Part shown: positions 9,046 to 18,086 of the stretch, in pieces
Layout: every line of letters begins with the position of its first letter
Position numbering within the stretch: position 1 is the first letter of the stretch
DNA from: Ruminiclostridium cellobioparum subsp. termitidis CT1112
GTDB taxonomy: Bacteria > Bacillota > Clostridia > Acetivibrionales > DSM-1351
DNA: 64,000 nucleotides
Reading direction: 5' to 3'
Assembly: GCF_000350485.1 (NCBI RefSeq)
Contig: NZ_AORV01000043.1
Location: 36,418 to 100,417, forward strand
The notes under the pieces: model-generated
Seen by the model: only the letters and a program-made list of their open reading frames with translations
The model's database searches: none
Told to the model about the DNA's origin: nothing
Position numbers and translations under genes: made by a program

Positions 9046-10284
9046 TTATGGCCTTGACATCTTCTCCAAAGCCTGTTCAAAATCTTCCCTGATATCTTCA
9101 AAATCCTCTATACCGACACTGATACGGATAAGATCGTCATACACACCCATCTTCTCCATTTCCTCAACGGTATTGGTTGCATAAATAGTAGATGCCGGAT
9201 GGATGACAAGTGTCCTGACATCACCGATATTTGACAGGTTATAGGCATATTTTAAGGAATTTATGAGCTTGAAGGCATTTTCCTTTGAACCTACCCTTAT
9301 TGTCAGAATAGCACCGAATTTATCTCCAAACTGTTTACCCGCAACTTCAAAATCATGAGAAGCTTCCAGACCCGGATAATTCACTGCGGTCACACCTGGG
9401 TGGCTCTGAAGTGCTCTGGCCAGCTGCAATGCGTTGCTGCAGAGACGGTCCATTCTCAAGGCCATGGTTTCCAGGCCAAGGCTGCAGAGGTATGCATTAA
9501 AAGGTGCCATACATGCGCCGAAGTCCTTAAATAATGTCTTTCTGAGTTTTGCAAGGTACACAAACCCTCCGAATTTTTTATATGCATTAAGTGAAGGAAA
9601 TTTTTCAAAATCCCATTTGAACTTTCCTCCGTCCACAATAATTCCCCCTATGGAGTTTCCGCTGCCATTGATATATTTTGACGTTGAATGAATGACAATA
9701 TCTGCTCCAAGTTCAAAAGGCTTGACCAAATAAGGAGTAGTGACAGTATTGTCGACAACAAGCGGTATTCCATGGCTGTGGGCCAGCCCGGAAAGCTCCT
9801 TGATATCGTATACATCCAGCTTCGGATTTCCTATGGTCTCAATATATATGACTCTGGTCCTGTCATTAATGATTTCTTCAAAACTTTCAGCAGAATTATC
9901 TTTTGCATATCTTGCAGTAATGCCGAAATCCTCAAAACAACCGAACAGTGAATATGTACCTCCAAAAATTCCGCTTCCCGAGACTATTTCTTCCCCGCTC
10001 CTTACAATATTCAGCAGTGCAAGAGTAACTGCCGCCATGCCCGACGAGCATGCTGCAGAACCCACACCGCCCTCCAGAAAATTTATCCTCTTTTCAAAAG
10101 CTTCAATGGTCGGATTGCTGATTCTGGTATACAGGAAGCCTGGTTCACGCCCCTTAAAAATATTTTCCAGCTTTTCGGCAGTTTCCTGTTCAAAGGCTGA
10201 AGACTGGTAAATGGGAACTGTGGTAGCTCCGGTTTTACTGTCTGCCCCGAATTCACCATGTAAAAGTGCAGTATTAAATTTCAT
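9046..10284 (-). CDS. metY: O-acetylhomoserine aminocarboxypropyltransferase (sulfhydrylase), copy 1
   Basis: 412-residue PLP enzyme of the Cys/Met metabolism family that makes homocysteine from O-acetylhomoserine and sulfide or carrier-bound sulfide. Seen: the opening ATVPIYQSSAFE-type block, the YTRISNPT motif, VVDNTVTTPYL, and the PLP lysine in IHSTSKYINGSG. It sits directly downstream of tusA and the sulfite reductase in the same operon as hcyS/hcyF/hcyD, the arrangement of the protein-thiocarboxylate methionine pathway known from Wolinella succinogenes. ATG 10284 follows a GGAGG site at the end of tusA. Confidence 0.94.
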   Translation of the reverse strand: MKFNTALLHGEFGADSKTGATTVPIYQSSAFEQETAEKLENIFKGREPGFLYTRISNPTIEAFEKRINFLEGGVGSAACSSGMAAVTLALLNIVRSGEEIVSGSGIFGGTYSLFGCFEDFGITARYAKDNSAESFEEIINDRTRVIYIETIGNPKLDVYDIKELSGLAHSHGIPLVVDNTVTTPYLVKPFELGADIVIHSTSKYINGSGNSIGGIIVDGGKFKWDFEKFPSLNAYKKFGGFVYLAKLRKTLFKDFGACMAPFNAYLCSLGLETMALRMDRLCSNALQLARALQSHPGVTAVNYPGLEASHDFEVAGKQFGDKFGAILTIRVGSKENAFKLINSLKYAYNLSNIGDVRTLVIHPASTIYATNTVEEMEKMGVYDDLIRISVGIEDFEDIREDFEQALEKMSRP

Positions 10285-10303
10285 TTTTTTAAACCCTCCT
10301 GCA

Positions 10304-10555
10304 TTAACCTCCTAAGCCGCCCTTTTCAACAAACACGGTAAAGGTTCCATCTTCATTGTTAATGACGTTCAGAACCTTATGCCCCTCATCTTTAAAACTT
10401 CTGGGCACGTTCTGAATAGGCTCGCCCTCATTCATTTTTACTTCAAGTATCTGACCGTCCTCCAATTCTTCCAGGGCAACTTTTGCCTTTACAAAGGTAA
10501 TTGGGCAAACCACATCAGTTATATCAACAAAATCATCAGCTTTTATATTTGACAT
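10304..10555 (-). CDS. tusA: TusA/SirA-like sulfur carrier with a Gly-Gly end
   Basis: 83 residues. The TusA fold signature is present: the catalytic cysteine C17 in VVCPITFVKAKVALEEL, although the usual CPxP is CPIT here, so the second proline is lost. The chain ends in GGLGG. Members act as persulfide relays handing sulfur to other proteins. Its place between sulfite reductase and metY suggests carrying sulfur from reduction towards homocysteine. ATG 10555 is chosen because AGGAGG lies 6 bases upstream; an earlier in-frame ATG belongs to repeat R2. Function within the pathway is inferred. Confidence 0.85.
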   Translation of the reverse strand: MSNIKADDFVDITDVVCPITFVKAKVALEELEDGQILEVKMNEGEPIQNVPRSFKDEGHKVLNVINNEDGTFTVFVEKGGLGG

Positions 10556-10659
10556 TTTTAACCTCCTAAGCCATGCTATGGCTTTGAGCCGCATCGCGGC
10601 CACAAAATGTAATGAAAACCTATATCCTTTATCGCAATGTGGCGAATAAAGGAGGTAAA
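10556..10659. repeat. Intergenic RBS-flanking repeat, copy R2
   Basis: Same family as 19161-19277 and 39689-39800. Minus strand order: CCTCCTTTATTCGCC at the entry, an AT-rich centre, hairpin GGCCGC-GAT-GCGGC, hairpin AAGCCAT-AGC-ATGGCTT, then AGGAGG and the tusA start. The entry end reads AAAGGAGG on the plus strand, so the element carries an outward ribosome-binding-like sequence at each end. Confidence 0.75.
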
Positions 10660-11523
10660 TTACAATACGCTTGCAACTTCTTTCTCAAGCAGTTCCCAGC
10701 CTACTCTGTCCACGGTGTTTCTAAAACGCTCGCTGGACTTGCCGTTTTTTTCATAAAATTTTAATGTAGCATCCACCACTCTGAAAAGTTCATCCGTTGT
10801 GAAAACAATCGGCAGAAGCTTTTTCCCTATTGCTATCCTGTTTCCAAACAAACCTCCGAAGTAAATTATAAATCCGCTCCGGCCTTCCCATGCCCCGGTG
10901 GGACAGGCTCTAACACATCTGCCGCAGTAGTTGCAGGCTTCTTCCTTAAAAGCCAGCTTTTTCCCCGCCTTGTCAACGGTTATTGCCTTTTCACGGCATA
11001 CAGCCTCACACAAACCGCAGAAAGTGCAGGCATTTTCCTTCCATTCTACACTTTCTCCGCCCTTAACGCCCAGATCGTTTTCCTCGGCTTTAAGACAGTT
11101 ATTGCAGCAGGCGGTAATTCCGAATTTGAACTTATGAGGAAGTTCCCTGCCGTGATAACGCCTGTCAAACTCGTATGCCAGTTTTGTGGAGTCAATAATA
11201 CCGTTGGGACATATTTCGCTGCCCTGACAGGCAGTAATGGTCCTTACTCTTGGTCCGCAGACTCCCGGCTGGAGATTTGCTTCGGCCAGTTCAGCCTTGA
11301 CCTTCTCCACATCTTCCAGCTTTATAAACGGTATTTCCATACTTTGCCTGGAAGTCATATGTACATAACCGCGGCCGTATTTTTTTGCTATCTCATGAAC
11401 CTTCAGCAATTGGTCGGCCTGTATCTGACCACCGATAATCCCAAGTCTTAATGAAAAATTGTCCTTCTGCTTCTGGCGCATAAAACCGCCTTTTTTTAAT
11501 TCCTTATAATCCACCTGTGCCAT
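10660..11523 (-). CDS. Small assimilatory-type sirohaem [4Fe-4S] sulfite reductase with ferredoxin domain
   Basis: 287 residues: an N-terminal ferredoxin-like half domain (GIIGGQIQADQL, then HMTSRQSMEIPFI), the sirohaem/[4Fe-4S] cysteines in ACQGSEICPNG (Cx5C) and TACCNNC (Cx3C), then two [4Fe-4S] ferredoxin repeats (CTFCGLCEAVC and CNYCGRCVRACP). Reduces sulfite to sulfide. It resembles the low-molecular-weight and AsrC-like sulfite reductases of anaerobes more than the 570-residue CysI. It follows hcyD in the operon and needs the sirohaem made by the genes at 1.3-7.8 kb. ATG 11523 follows GGGGAG. Confidence 0.9.
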   Translation of the reverse strand: MAQVDYKELKKGGFMRQKQKDNFSLRLGIIGGQIQADQLLKVHEIAKKYGRGYVHMTSRQSMEIPFIKLEDVEKVKAELAEANLQPGVCGPRVRTITACQGSEICPNGIIDSTKLAYEFDRRYHGRELPHKFKFGITACCNNCLKAEENDLGVKGGESVEWKENACTFCGLCEAVCREKAITVDKAGKKLAFKEEACNYCGRCVRACPTGAWEGRSGFIIYFGGLFGNRIAIGKKLLPIVFTTDELFRVVDATLKFYEKNGKSSERFRNTVDRVGWELLEKEVASVL

Positions 11524-11680
11524 ATAATCTCCCCTTTACGCTCCCAGCGCGTATACAAATAGTAATGAAACAAGCATATGCCAGCCTCTTGATTGCTCAA
11601 ATGCGCAAATAAGCCAAGGGCTTATTTGTTATGCAAAGCGTACGATGAATGCACGAAATGTAAACTTCGCATTTTTCGCG
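11524..11680. repeat. Hairpin-rich spacer between hcyD and sulfite reductase
   Basis: The 157-base gap holds two clear stem-loops on the minus strand: AAATAAGCC-CTT-GGCTTATTT near 11610-11632, and TACGC-(7)-GCGTA near 11537-11553 that ends just before the GGGGAG site of the next gene. Between them is TTTCATTACTATTTGT, also found in variant form before nifH-like and nifD-like genes. It looks like an RNA processing or translation-setting spacer. Confidence 0.5.
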
Positions 11681-12097
11681 CTATTCACCTTCTATAATTA
11701 GTTTTTCTTCACCAACTTCACTCTTGCTGATATTGAAGCTTTTTAAAACAATATTCCTGTCATCCATTAAAGATATTATAAAATAGCTGGCTTCAGGATC
11801 AAAAGCAAGTCTTTTATCTTCTTCCGAAGGCCTTGAGGGTGAAGCCGGATGACTGTGAAAGTTTCCCAGCATGAACCATCCGTTGCTTCTCATATCCTTA
11901 ACGGCGGCAAACTGTTCTTTCGGATCCATGGAAAAATGCTCGGGGCTGTGATCTGTGTTGGTAAGCAGGTATACTTTTTTGACATATTTGATATCATTTT
12001 CAATTATACCGCCGAGCAGCCCGCATGCCTCATCAGGAACAGCCTGCATGGAGTGATCCAATATTTCTTTATATTGCTTTTGAGTAATTACAATCAA
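11681..12097 (-). CDS. hcyD: JAMM/MPN metalloprotease, sulfur-carrier processing type
   Basis: 138 residues. The zinc site is the JAMM signature HSHPASPSRPSEED, with H81, H83 and D94, and E23 upstream in PDEACGLLGG. Family members (Mec, HcyD) cut residues from the end of ThiS-like sulfur carriers to expose a terminal Gly-Gly, or cleave the carrier-amino acid product. The substrate is very likely the HcyS-like protein of this operon, which has four residues after its glycines. Start is a TTG at 12097 with GGTAGGTG upstream. A 170-base gap separates it from hcyF. Confidence 0.88.
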   Translation of the reverse strand: MIVITQKQYKEILDHSMQAVPDEACGLLGGIIENDIKYVKKVYLLTNTDHSPEHFSMDPKEQFAAVKDMRSNGWFMLGNFHSHPASPSRPSEEDKRLAFDPEASYFIISLMDDRNIVLKSFNISKSEVGEEKLIIEGE

Positions 12098-12267
12098 TTA
12101 TAGCACCTACCTTCCATATCAGGAAACCGGAAACCTGTTTGTACTTTATAGTAGCATAATTTCCTTACCCTTAACATCGATAAAATTTACTTTTTACTGT
12201 AAATAAATTTTTCTATTCTTATAACACCTTATTTATAACAGCCTATTAAAATAACCGGACAACAGAA

Positions 12268-13083
12268 TTAAGTATGCTTTAAATCGCAGACTGCCTGCTC
12301 GTAATCAATTAAAGTCTTTATGGAGGGATTTTCTCCGCAAACCTGACATTTTTTATTATAAGGCAGGTTTATTTTTCGAAATTCCATTTTAAGCGAATCA
12401 TAGGTTAACAGCCTGCCGGTGAGCAGTTCGCCAACCCCAAGAATATATTTGATTGCTTCTGTTGCCTGTATGGTTCCGATTATTCCTCCCATTACCCCGA
12501 GAACACCGGCCTCCTTGCAGGTCGGCACGGCATTTGCAGGCGGAGGATTCTGAAATACACATCTGTAGCAGGGTCCCTGCCCGGGAACATATGTCATGGT
12601 CTGACCTTGAAATCTTATGATACCCGCATGAGAAAAGGGTTTTTGAGTGAGTACGCAGGCATCATTTATTAAAAATTTGGCAGGAAAATTGTCGGTTCCG
12701 TCAATAATAAAATCATAGTCCCTGTCATTAATGATATCCTTGATGTTGGAAGAGCTCACCCATTCCTTGTAGGCAGCCACCTCCACATCCGGATTCATTT
12801 CGTTTATGGTTTCCTTGCCCGAAATTACTTTCGGCTTTCCCACATCCTTTGTCAGATGTATTATCTGTCTTTGAAGATTGGAAAGCTCAACGGCATCGAA
12901 GTCCACAAGTCCGATGGTGCCCACACCTGCCGCAGCCAGAAACATTGCTGCCGGTGCGCCGAGGCCTCCGGTACCCACAATGAGCACCTTCGACTGGAGC
13001 AGTTTCTTCTGCCCCTTGACTCCTACTTCTTTAAGTATGATATGTCTTGAATACCTTTCAAGCTGGTCATTGGAAAAATTCAT
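12268..13083 (-). CDS. hcyF: MoeB/ThiF-type sulfur-carrier adenylyltransferase
   Basis: 271 residues. The E1-like ATP fold shows GTGGLGAPAAMFLAAAGVG and the downstream VDFDAVELSNLQRQ motif; the zinc site is CYRC plus CQVC. It adenylates the C-terminal glycine of a ThiS/MoaD-like carrier so that sulfide or persulfide sulfur can form a thiocarboxylate. The start overlaps the end of hcyS by four bases (ATGA), a sign of coupled translation and of partnership. No thiamin or molybdopterin genes are nearby, so the methionine-directed HcyF role is preferred. Confidence 0.9.
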   Translation of the reverse strand: MNFSNDQLERYSRHIILKEVGVKGQKKLLQSKVLIVGTGGLGAPAAMFLAAAGVGTIGLVDFDAVELSNLQRQIIHLTKDVGKPKVISGKETINEMNPDVEVAAYKEWVSSSNIKDIINDRDYDFIIDGTDNFPAKFLINDACVLTQKPFSHAGIIRFQGQTMTYVPGQGPCYRCVFQNPPPANAVPTCKEAGVLGVMGGIIGTIQATEAIKYILGVGELLTGRLLTYDSLKMEFRKINLPYNKKCQVCGENPSIKTLIDYEQAVCDLKHT

Positions 13084-13295
13084 AATTCCGCGGCTCCTCC
13101 CCCCATGAAGTAAAGGAATTCAACAACATCTCCGTCCTTTACCGGCAGTGCTTCAAAATCATCTCTGCTTACAAATTCATCGTTGATCTGCACCGTCACA
13201 TAATCCTGCATTTCTACATTCTGAAAGCCAAGCAGTCCTCTCACAGTTAATTCCTTTTCAAGCACTACTTCTTTTCCGTTCACTTTAATTTTCAT
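13080..13295 (-). CDS. hcyS: ThiS/MoaD-like sulfur carrier needing C-terminal trimming
   Basis: 71 residues with the beta-grasp pattern (MKIKVNGKEVVLEKELTVR at the start, VKDGDVVEFLYFMGGG at the end). The active carrier end is G65-G67, but the chain goes on with AAEL. Carriers of the HcyS type are made with such extra residues and are activated by the JAMM protease coded two genes downstream. Sits between cysN and hcyF in the sulfate operon. Role inferred from the well-described HcyS/HcyF/HcyD/MetY system. Confidence 0.88.
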   Translation of the reverse strand: MKIKVNGKEVVLEKELTVRGLLGFQNVEMQDYVTVQINDEFVSRDDFEALPVKDGDVVEFLYFMGGGAAEL

Positions 13296-13329
13296 AAAAT
13301 ACCCCCTCTTATTAATTTAAACATACTTT

Positions 13330-15138
13330 TTATATATAATAGTCCAGTATGATTTCCTGTTGTTTTAACAAATCACATATGGTATCCACAGTGCTGTCAA
13401 GTGACCGGCCGGTGCTTATATTGCTGTCGGGCTTGAAGCTGTTGAAGGGCGATTGGCCTACATTGACTATTATTATTTCATTAGGCTGGTTCAATAATTT
13501 AAGTTTTTCAGCTTCATAATCATCCAGGTCGAATACCGAGGTGATAAAAATCTGTCCGGCATCTGTGAATATTCTTGCAAGTTCGCCTATCTGCCTGATC
13601 TGGCTGTCCCTTGCCTGAAAATCGGTGGAACTTTCTGCTGCAAGTCCGTTCAGCAAACTGGATACCCCCAGATAGTAAGCCTTATAGTTTCTTTTGAAGA
13701 GTCTGTCCTCCAGATTCTTACCAATGTCCCGGATTGCTTTTTCGTTTTCTTCACTTCCCGAGGTTATAACAATAAACTTGGACTTGTGTCCATATATCTC
13801 TTCTCTGTCGGTAGCCGGAATAAGACCCTTTTCCCAGAGATATTCCCTGTCTCTGATATGTTCAACAAGACTGTTGTCACTGTCGGGTACGCCCTCAAGA
13901 ATTATTCCGCCTCCTGAAATTTCATAATTGTCTACTATAACAAATCTCCCGGTCAGCTCTATATCCGAGATTGCATCAAAAGCAATTGGCTTGGCTGTTT
14001 CCAGAATACATTCGGCAACATCATGTCTTTCAACCTGATCCTTGAAGGTATCGATGTTGAGTTCCGCAGCATCAATAATATTTAAGATTTCAACCAGCTT
14101 TACGGCTATTCTCATTGTGCCTATCTTCAATTTATAATTCTTGTTTTTTATCAAAGGCACATGTCCGACCCAGAATATATTGACTCTGAAGCGTGAACTG
14201 AGAACAGGCTGTGTTTCACCAGCCTTGACCATCAGCTCTCCCGGCTTTATGTATATCTGTGTTTTCAGTGTAAAGCCTGCGGCCTGGTCGGCATATACAG
14301 TATGGGCAGGAGCGGTATTAAAGCCTTCAACACTGTTTATGACACTTCTCTTTTTGGACGGCAAAAATACAACCTCGTCACCGGTTTTTACAGTTCCGCT
14401 CAGTACAGTACCTGCAACGATCCTCCTGTCGTCATTCTCCTCGGTAAACTTGTAAATATCCTGTACCGGCATACGGAAGGGAAGCTGCCGGTTCTCCTTT
14501 TTGTTTGCAAAGCCGTCAAGCTGCTCCAGAACGGTGGGACCCTCATACCACAGAGTGTTTGCAGATTTTCCTGCAACATTGTCTCCGTTAAAGGCACTTA
14601 TCGGTATAAAGTTAATGGGCTTGATGTTTATTTTATCAAGAAACTCGGTAAATTCTGACTTTATCGAATTGAATATGTTATTGTCAAAGTCCACCAGATC
14701 CATCTTATTTACAAGCACAACAACCTGCTTTATACCAAGCATTGAAACAATATGCCCATGACGCTTGGAATTCTCCCTTATACCTTCCTTGGCATCAATG
14801 ACCAGAAGTGCCGCTTCGGCTCTTGATGCACCGGTTACCATGTTTTTGAGGAATTCAATGTGCCCGGGCGCATCGATAATGATGTAATCCCTCTTTCCTG
14901 TTTTAAAGAAACACCGTGCGGTGTCAATGGTGATGCCCTGCGCCTGTTCGTCCTTGAGAGCATCCAGCAGGAAGGCATATTCAAAGGGTCTTGAGTTCTT
15001 TTTGCAATATTCCTTGACTGATTCCAGCTTTCCCTCCGGCAGTGAACCGGTATCGGCAAGAAGCCTTCCTATTACGGTACTTTTACCGTGATCCACATGT
15101 CCTACGATTACTATGTTCATCTGTTCTCTGTTGTCCAT
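13330..15138 (-). CDS. cysN: Sulfate adenylyltransferase GTPase subunit with degenerate APS-kinase domain
   Basis: 602 residues. Residues about 1-430 are the CysN GTPase: [17 protein letters not shown] and NKMDLVD. Residues about 440-602 align with an APS kinase ([20 protein letters not shown] is the typical middle block), but the P-loop GLSGSGKS is replaced by [10 protein letters not shown] and the DGDNVR motif by GVSSLLNG. The fused kinase should therefore be inactive. That agrees with the APS-type reductase CysH here, which needs no PAPS. With CysD it makes APS from sulfate and ATP. Starts one base after the cysD stop. Confidence 0.93.
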   Translation of the reverse strand: MDNREQMNIVIVGHVDHGKSTVIGRLLADTGSLPEGKLESVKEYCKKNSRPFEYAFLLDALKDEQAQGITIDTARCFFKTGKRDYIIIDAPGHIEFLKNMVTGASRAEAALLVIDAKEGIRENSKRHGHIVSMLGIKQVVVLVNKMDLVDFDNNIFNSIKSEFTEFLDKINIKPINFIPISAFNGDNVAGKSANTLWYEGPTVLEQLDGFANKKENRQLPFRMPVQDIYKFTEENDDRRIVAGTVLSGTVKTGDEVVFLPSKKRSVINSVEGFNTAPAHTVYADQAAGFTLKTQIYIKPGELMVKAGETQPVLSSRFRVNIFWVGHVPLIKNKNYKLKIGTMRIAVKLVEILNIIDAAELNIDTFKDQVERHDVAECILETAKPIAFDAISDIELTGRFVIVDNYEISGGGIILEGVPDSDNSLVEHIRDREYLWEKGLIPATDREEIYGHKSKFIVITSGSEENEKAIRDIGKNLEDRLFKRNYKAYYLGVSSLLNGLAAESSTDFQARDSQIRQIGELARIFTDAGQIFITSVFDLDDYEAEKLKLLNQPNEIIIVNVGQSPFNSFKPDSNISTGRSLDSTVDTICDLLKQQEIILDYYI

Positions 15139-16020
15139 TTACATGTAACCCCCTCTGCGAAGTGTCTCAAGTCCTCCCCCGTCGTCCTTGTCCTGGGCGC
15201 GTCCTGATCTTTCGGCTATGTTTGCAAACTTGCCGCTTTTTAATTCCTCTATGATTTCACCCACATTCTTTGATGTGGATTCAACCGGTGTTGTGCATGG
15301 ATAACAGCCCAGAGACCTGTATCGTTTTCCTTCCCCCTGGTCAAAATAAAGGGAGGTTATGGGTATGTTTTCACGTTCAATGTATTCCCATATGTTTAAT
15401 TCTGTCCAGTCCAGCAGCGGATGAATTCTTATATGTGTTCCGGGAGCAAAGTCGGTTTTGAACTGGTTCCAGAATTCAGGCGGCTGATCTCCTACATCCC
15501 AGTCATTTTCCCTGTCCCTTGGGGAAAAATATCTTTCCTTGGAGCGGCTGCCCTCTTCATCGGCTCTCACTCCCACAATGACACCGGTATACTTCTCCCT
15601 GTTATTGTCAGGTACATATTTACCGGTCTTATGATCCATTACGTACCTGTTCCATTCACCGGACAGGGTGTTTTTCAAAGCTTCCGATTTAAGTGACTGG
15701 CAGCAGGTTATCCTGTCCACTTTCCCGTCGGGGAAGGTTTTCTTTTGTGCCAGGGCTTCGGAATTTTCACCGTAAACCATGGTCAGCTTCCACTTTAAAG
15801 CCAGATCATCCCTGTATTCAATCATTTCAGGGATTTTATAATGAGTATCAATGTGCACCAGAGGTATGGGCACATGTCCGAAAAATGCCTTCCTTGCCAG
15901 CCACAAAAGTACCGTACTGTCCTTGCCTATAGACCACAGCATACAGATGTTTTTAAATTCCCTGTAAGCTTCTCTGAGTATGTGAACACTCTGTGCTTCC
16001 AATTTATCCAAATGATTCAT
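15139..16020 (-). CDS. cysD: Sulfate adenylyltransferase subunit 2
   Basis: 293 residues, a PP-loop ATP pyrophosphatase domain enzyme. The PP-loop reads [17 protein letters not shown], followed by [16 protein letters not shown], and the C-terminus has the [16 protein letters not shown] block and the [20 protein letters not shown] end typical of CysD. It forms APS together with CysN, which begins directly after its stop codon. ATG 16020 has GGAGG 5 bases upstream. Secure. Confidence 0.96.
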   Translation of the reverse strand: MNHLDKLEAQSVHILREAYREFKNICMLWSIGKDSTVLLWLARKAFFGHVPIPLVHIDTHYKIPEMIEYRDDLALKWKLTMVYGENSEALAQKKTFPDGKVDRITCCQSLKSEALKNTLSGEWNRYVMDHKTGKYVPDNNREKYTGVIVGVRADEEGSRSKERYFSPRDRENDWDVGDQPPEFWNQFKTDFAPGTHIRIHPLLDWTELNIWEYIERENIPITSLYFDQGEGKRYRSLGCYPCTTPVESTSKNVGEIIEELKSGKFANIAERSGRAQDKDDGGGLETLRRGGYM

Positions 16021-16072
16021 AGCTTAACCTCCGCAATTTTATATTTATGGCTTTGAGCCGCACAGCCGCCTG
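16021..16072. repeat. Degenerate repeat remnant between cysH and cysD
   Basis: The 52-base gap keeps pieces of the R1-R4 element: TATGGCTTTGAGCCGC and TTAACCTCC on the plus strand. On the minus strand this gives a small GGCT-CAA-AGCC hairpin followed by GGAGG and the cysD start. The outer inverted end is absent. Confidence 0.45.
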
Positions 16073-16789
16073 TCAGGCCGGAGCATGACCGCCCAAATGC
16101 AGACCGCATTCCTTCTTGTCAGGGTCTTCCCACCACCACCGGCCGCTGCGCACATCCTGACCCGGCTGCACCGCTCTTGTACAGGGTTGGCACCCTATGC
16201 TGCGGAAACCTGTGCTGTACAGATGGCTGTAAGGAATGTCATTTGCTTTTATGTATGCCCAAACCTCCTCTTCACTCCAGTGCACTATGGGATTGATCTT
16301 ATATATGGAATTACCCTCATCCCATTCAAAGATTTCCATATCCTGCCGGGTGGGCGACTGCTCTCTCCTCAAACCGCAGATCCAACCGTCAACGGTGCTC
16401 AAAACTCTCTTCAGAGGTTTTACCTTTCTTATATCACAGCATTTTTTTCTCAGTTCCACACTTTCATAAAAGAAATTTGGTCCCAGCCTGGATACCAATT
16501 CCTCAATATCCTTGCTTTCAGGAGCATAAACTTCATAATTGAACTTGTACCTGAGCATGGTCTGCTCCATGAGATCATAGGTCTTTTGAAAATGTCTTCC
16601 GGTATCAATTACAAAAATCCTCGCCCCGGGGTCAACCTGCAAAAGCATATGTGTCAGCACCTGATCTTCTATGGAAAGACTTGATGCCAATGCTATTTTT
16701 GAAACACCAAGGTTTTCTACTGCGTAACTGATGACCTCATCAGGTTTGGCATATCTGCCGTTCAGTGCTTTAAGCTCCAATTGTTCCAT
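16073..16789 (-). CDS. cysH: Adenylyl-sulfate (APS) reductase, [4Fe-4S] type
   Basis: 238 residues. The iron-sulfur ligands of APS-specific reductases are complete: C117-C118 (KKCCDIRKVKPL) and C200/C203 (GCQPC). The catalytic cysteine C228 lies in KKECGLH near the end. Enzymes with both cysteine pairs reduce APS rather than PAPS, giving sulfite and AMP with thioredoxin-type reductant. This fits the inactive APS kinase domain of the neighbouring CysN. Lies between the ROK gene and cysD. Confidence 0.95.
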   Translation of the reverse strand: MEQLELKALNGRYAKPDEVISYAVENLGVSKIALASSLSIEDQVLTHMLLQVDPGARIFVIDTGRHFQKTYDLMEQTMLRYKFNYEVYAPESKDIEELVSRLGPNFFYESVELRKKCCDIRKVKPLKRVLSTVDGWICGLRREQSPTRQDMEIFEWDEGNSIYKINPIVHWSEEEVWAYIKANDIPYSHLYSTGFRSIGCQPCTRAVQPGQDVRSGRWWWEDPDKKECGLHLGGHAPA

Positions 16790-16835
16790 GTTTATAACCC
16801 CTTCCGCTTTCTATTAACAAATTTATATTAACTGA

Positions 16836-18035
16836 TTATATTAGCTTCTTATTTTCCAGCAGGTTTTCCAGTACAAGGGCGGCCGCTCCTACAGAAATTG
16901 CATTTTCATTGAAATAGCCCCCATTGCTGAAAAACAGCTTTCCCGCTCCGTGAGTCCTGATTTTATCCAACGCGGTTTCGGTGCATTTTTCATAGAAAAG
17001 CCCGGAGTGTTTTATCAGGGGACCGCTTAAAATAACTATACCGGGATTGAGCAGTTTAATCAGATTTGCCAGTCCGACCCCCATTATTTCAGCCCCTTCG
17101 ATAATGACCTGCCGGGCTGAACTGTCACTGCTTTCAGCTGCTTTGCAGATATCTATATATGAATATTTATCCTGCAGCTCCTGGGCAGCACTTTTTTTAC
17201 ATTCCCTGAATCTTTCGGCAATGGAATAAATTGAGGAGTACGTTTCAATGCACCCCCTGTTGCCGCAGGAACATTTCTCGCCGTTAAGGTCGATTATCAT
17301 ATGTGCAAATGCATCTTCGGAGTCATTTATATTCCTGACAAAAACTCCCGAGGATATCAAGCCCGTTCTGATGCCCACCCCGCAATTGATATATATGACG
17401 TTTTTTATGCCCTTGCCTATTCCAAAACAGGTCTCGGCCAGCACCGCAGCATTGGCGCCATTGTCAATTACCACCGGAATCTCAAGCCGTTTTTCAAATA
17501 TGGATTTGAGGTGGATATTCTCCCAGCCCGGGGCCTCAAAATTTTCAGGATTTAATACAACACCGCTGTTTCTGTCCAACGGGCCTACAGTGCCGATACC
17601 CATTCCGATAATACTGCCGTTTTGCCTGATGATTTTTTCCTGGACCTCCCTGATCCAGCTCAAAATAATACTTAGCGTCAACTTGGGAGTTGAATCGCCG
17701 TTCATTTCAAATCTATACTTTTTTACTGGCTGCATCTTCAGGTTGGTCAATACAACCTGTGTATAGGTTCTTGATATGTCAATGCCGATAAGATAGTACT
17801 TCCTGGAGTCTATGTCGTATAGAACAGGCTTCCTGCCTCCGGTGGATTCTCCGATTTCCGAACCGGCAATCAGCTTTAACTCCTCCAGAGGCTGCATCAT
17901 TCTGCTGAGACTGGTCAGCTTTAAACCCGAAAGTTCGGACAGGGCACTTTTTGTTAAAGCCTGGTCATGCAAAATCAAACTTAAGATTTTTTTGGATTCC
18001 AAAGTTAATCCGCTGAAAATATTGCTTCTGTTCAT
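16836..18035 (-). CDS. ROK-family transcriptional regulator (NagC/XylR type)
   Basis: About 399 residues: an N-terminal winged helix-turn-helix (ILHDQALTKSALSELSGLK, then TSLSRMMQPLEELKLI), followed by a ROK sugar-kinase fold with the zinc motif CSCGNRGCIE and a GMGIGTVGPLD segment. Such proteins are normally sugar-responsive repressors. Here the gene sits inside the sulfate operon, between cysA and cysH and in the same direction, with a 46-base gap to cysH. Its ligand is unknown. ATG 18035 is preferred because GGTGGG precedes it. Confidence 0.9.
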   Translation of the reverse strand: MNRSNIFSGLTLESKKILSLILHDQALTKSALSELSGLKLTSLSRMMQPLEELKLIAGSEIGESTGGRKPVLYDIDSRKYYLIGIDISRTYTQVVLTNLKMQPVKKYRFEMNGDSTPKLTLSIILSWIREVQEKIIRQNGSIIGMGIGTVGPLDRNSGVVLNPENFEAPGWENIHLKSIFEKRLEIPVVIDNGANAAVLAETCFGIGKGIKNVIYINCGVGIRTGLISSGVFVRNINDSEDAFAHMIIDLNGEKCSCGNRGCIETYSSIYSIAERFRECKKSAAQELQDKYSYIDICKAAESSDSSARQVIIEGAEIMGVGLANLIKLLNPGIVILSGPLIKHSGLFYEKCTETALDKIRTHGAGKLFFSNGGYFNENAISVGAAALVLENLLENKKLI

Positions 18036-18086
18036 AATTCCCACCAACTTCTTACCAATTTAGTCAAAAGTATACAAAAAAATATT

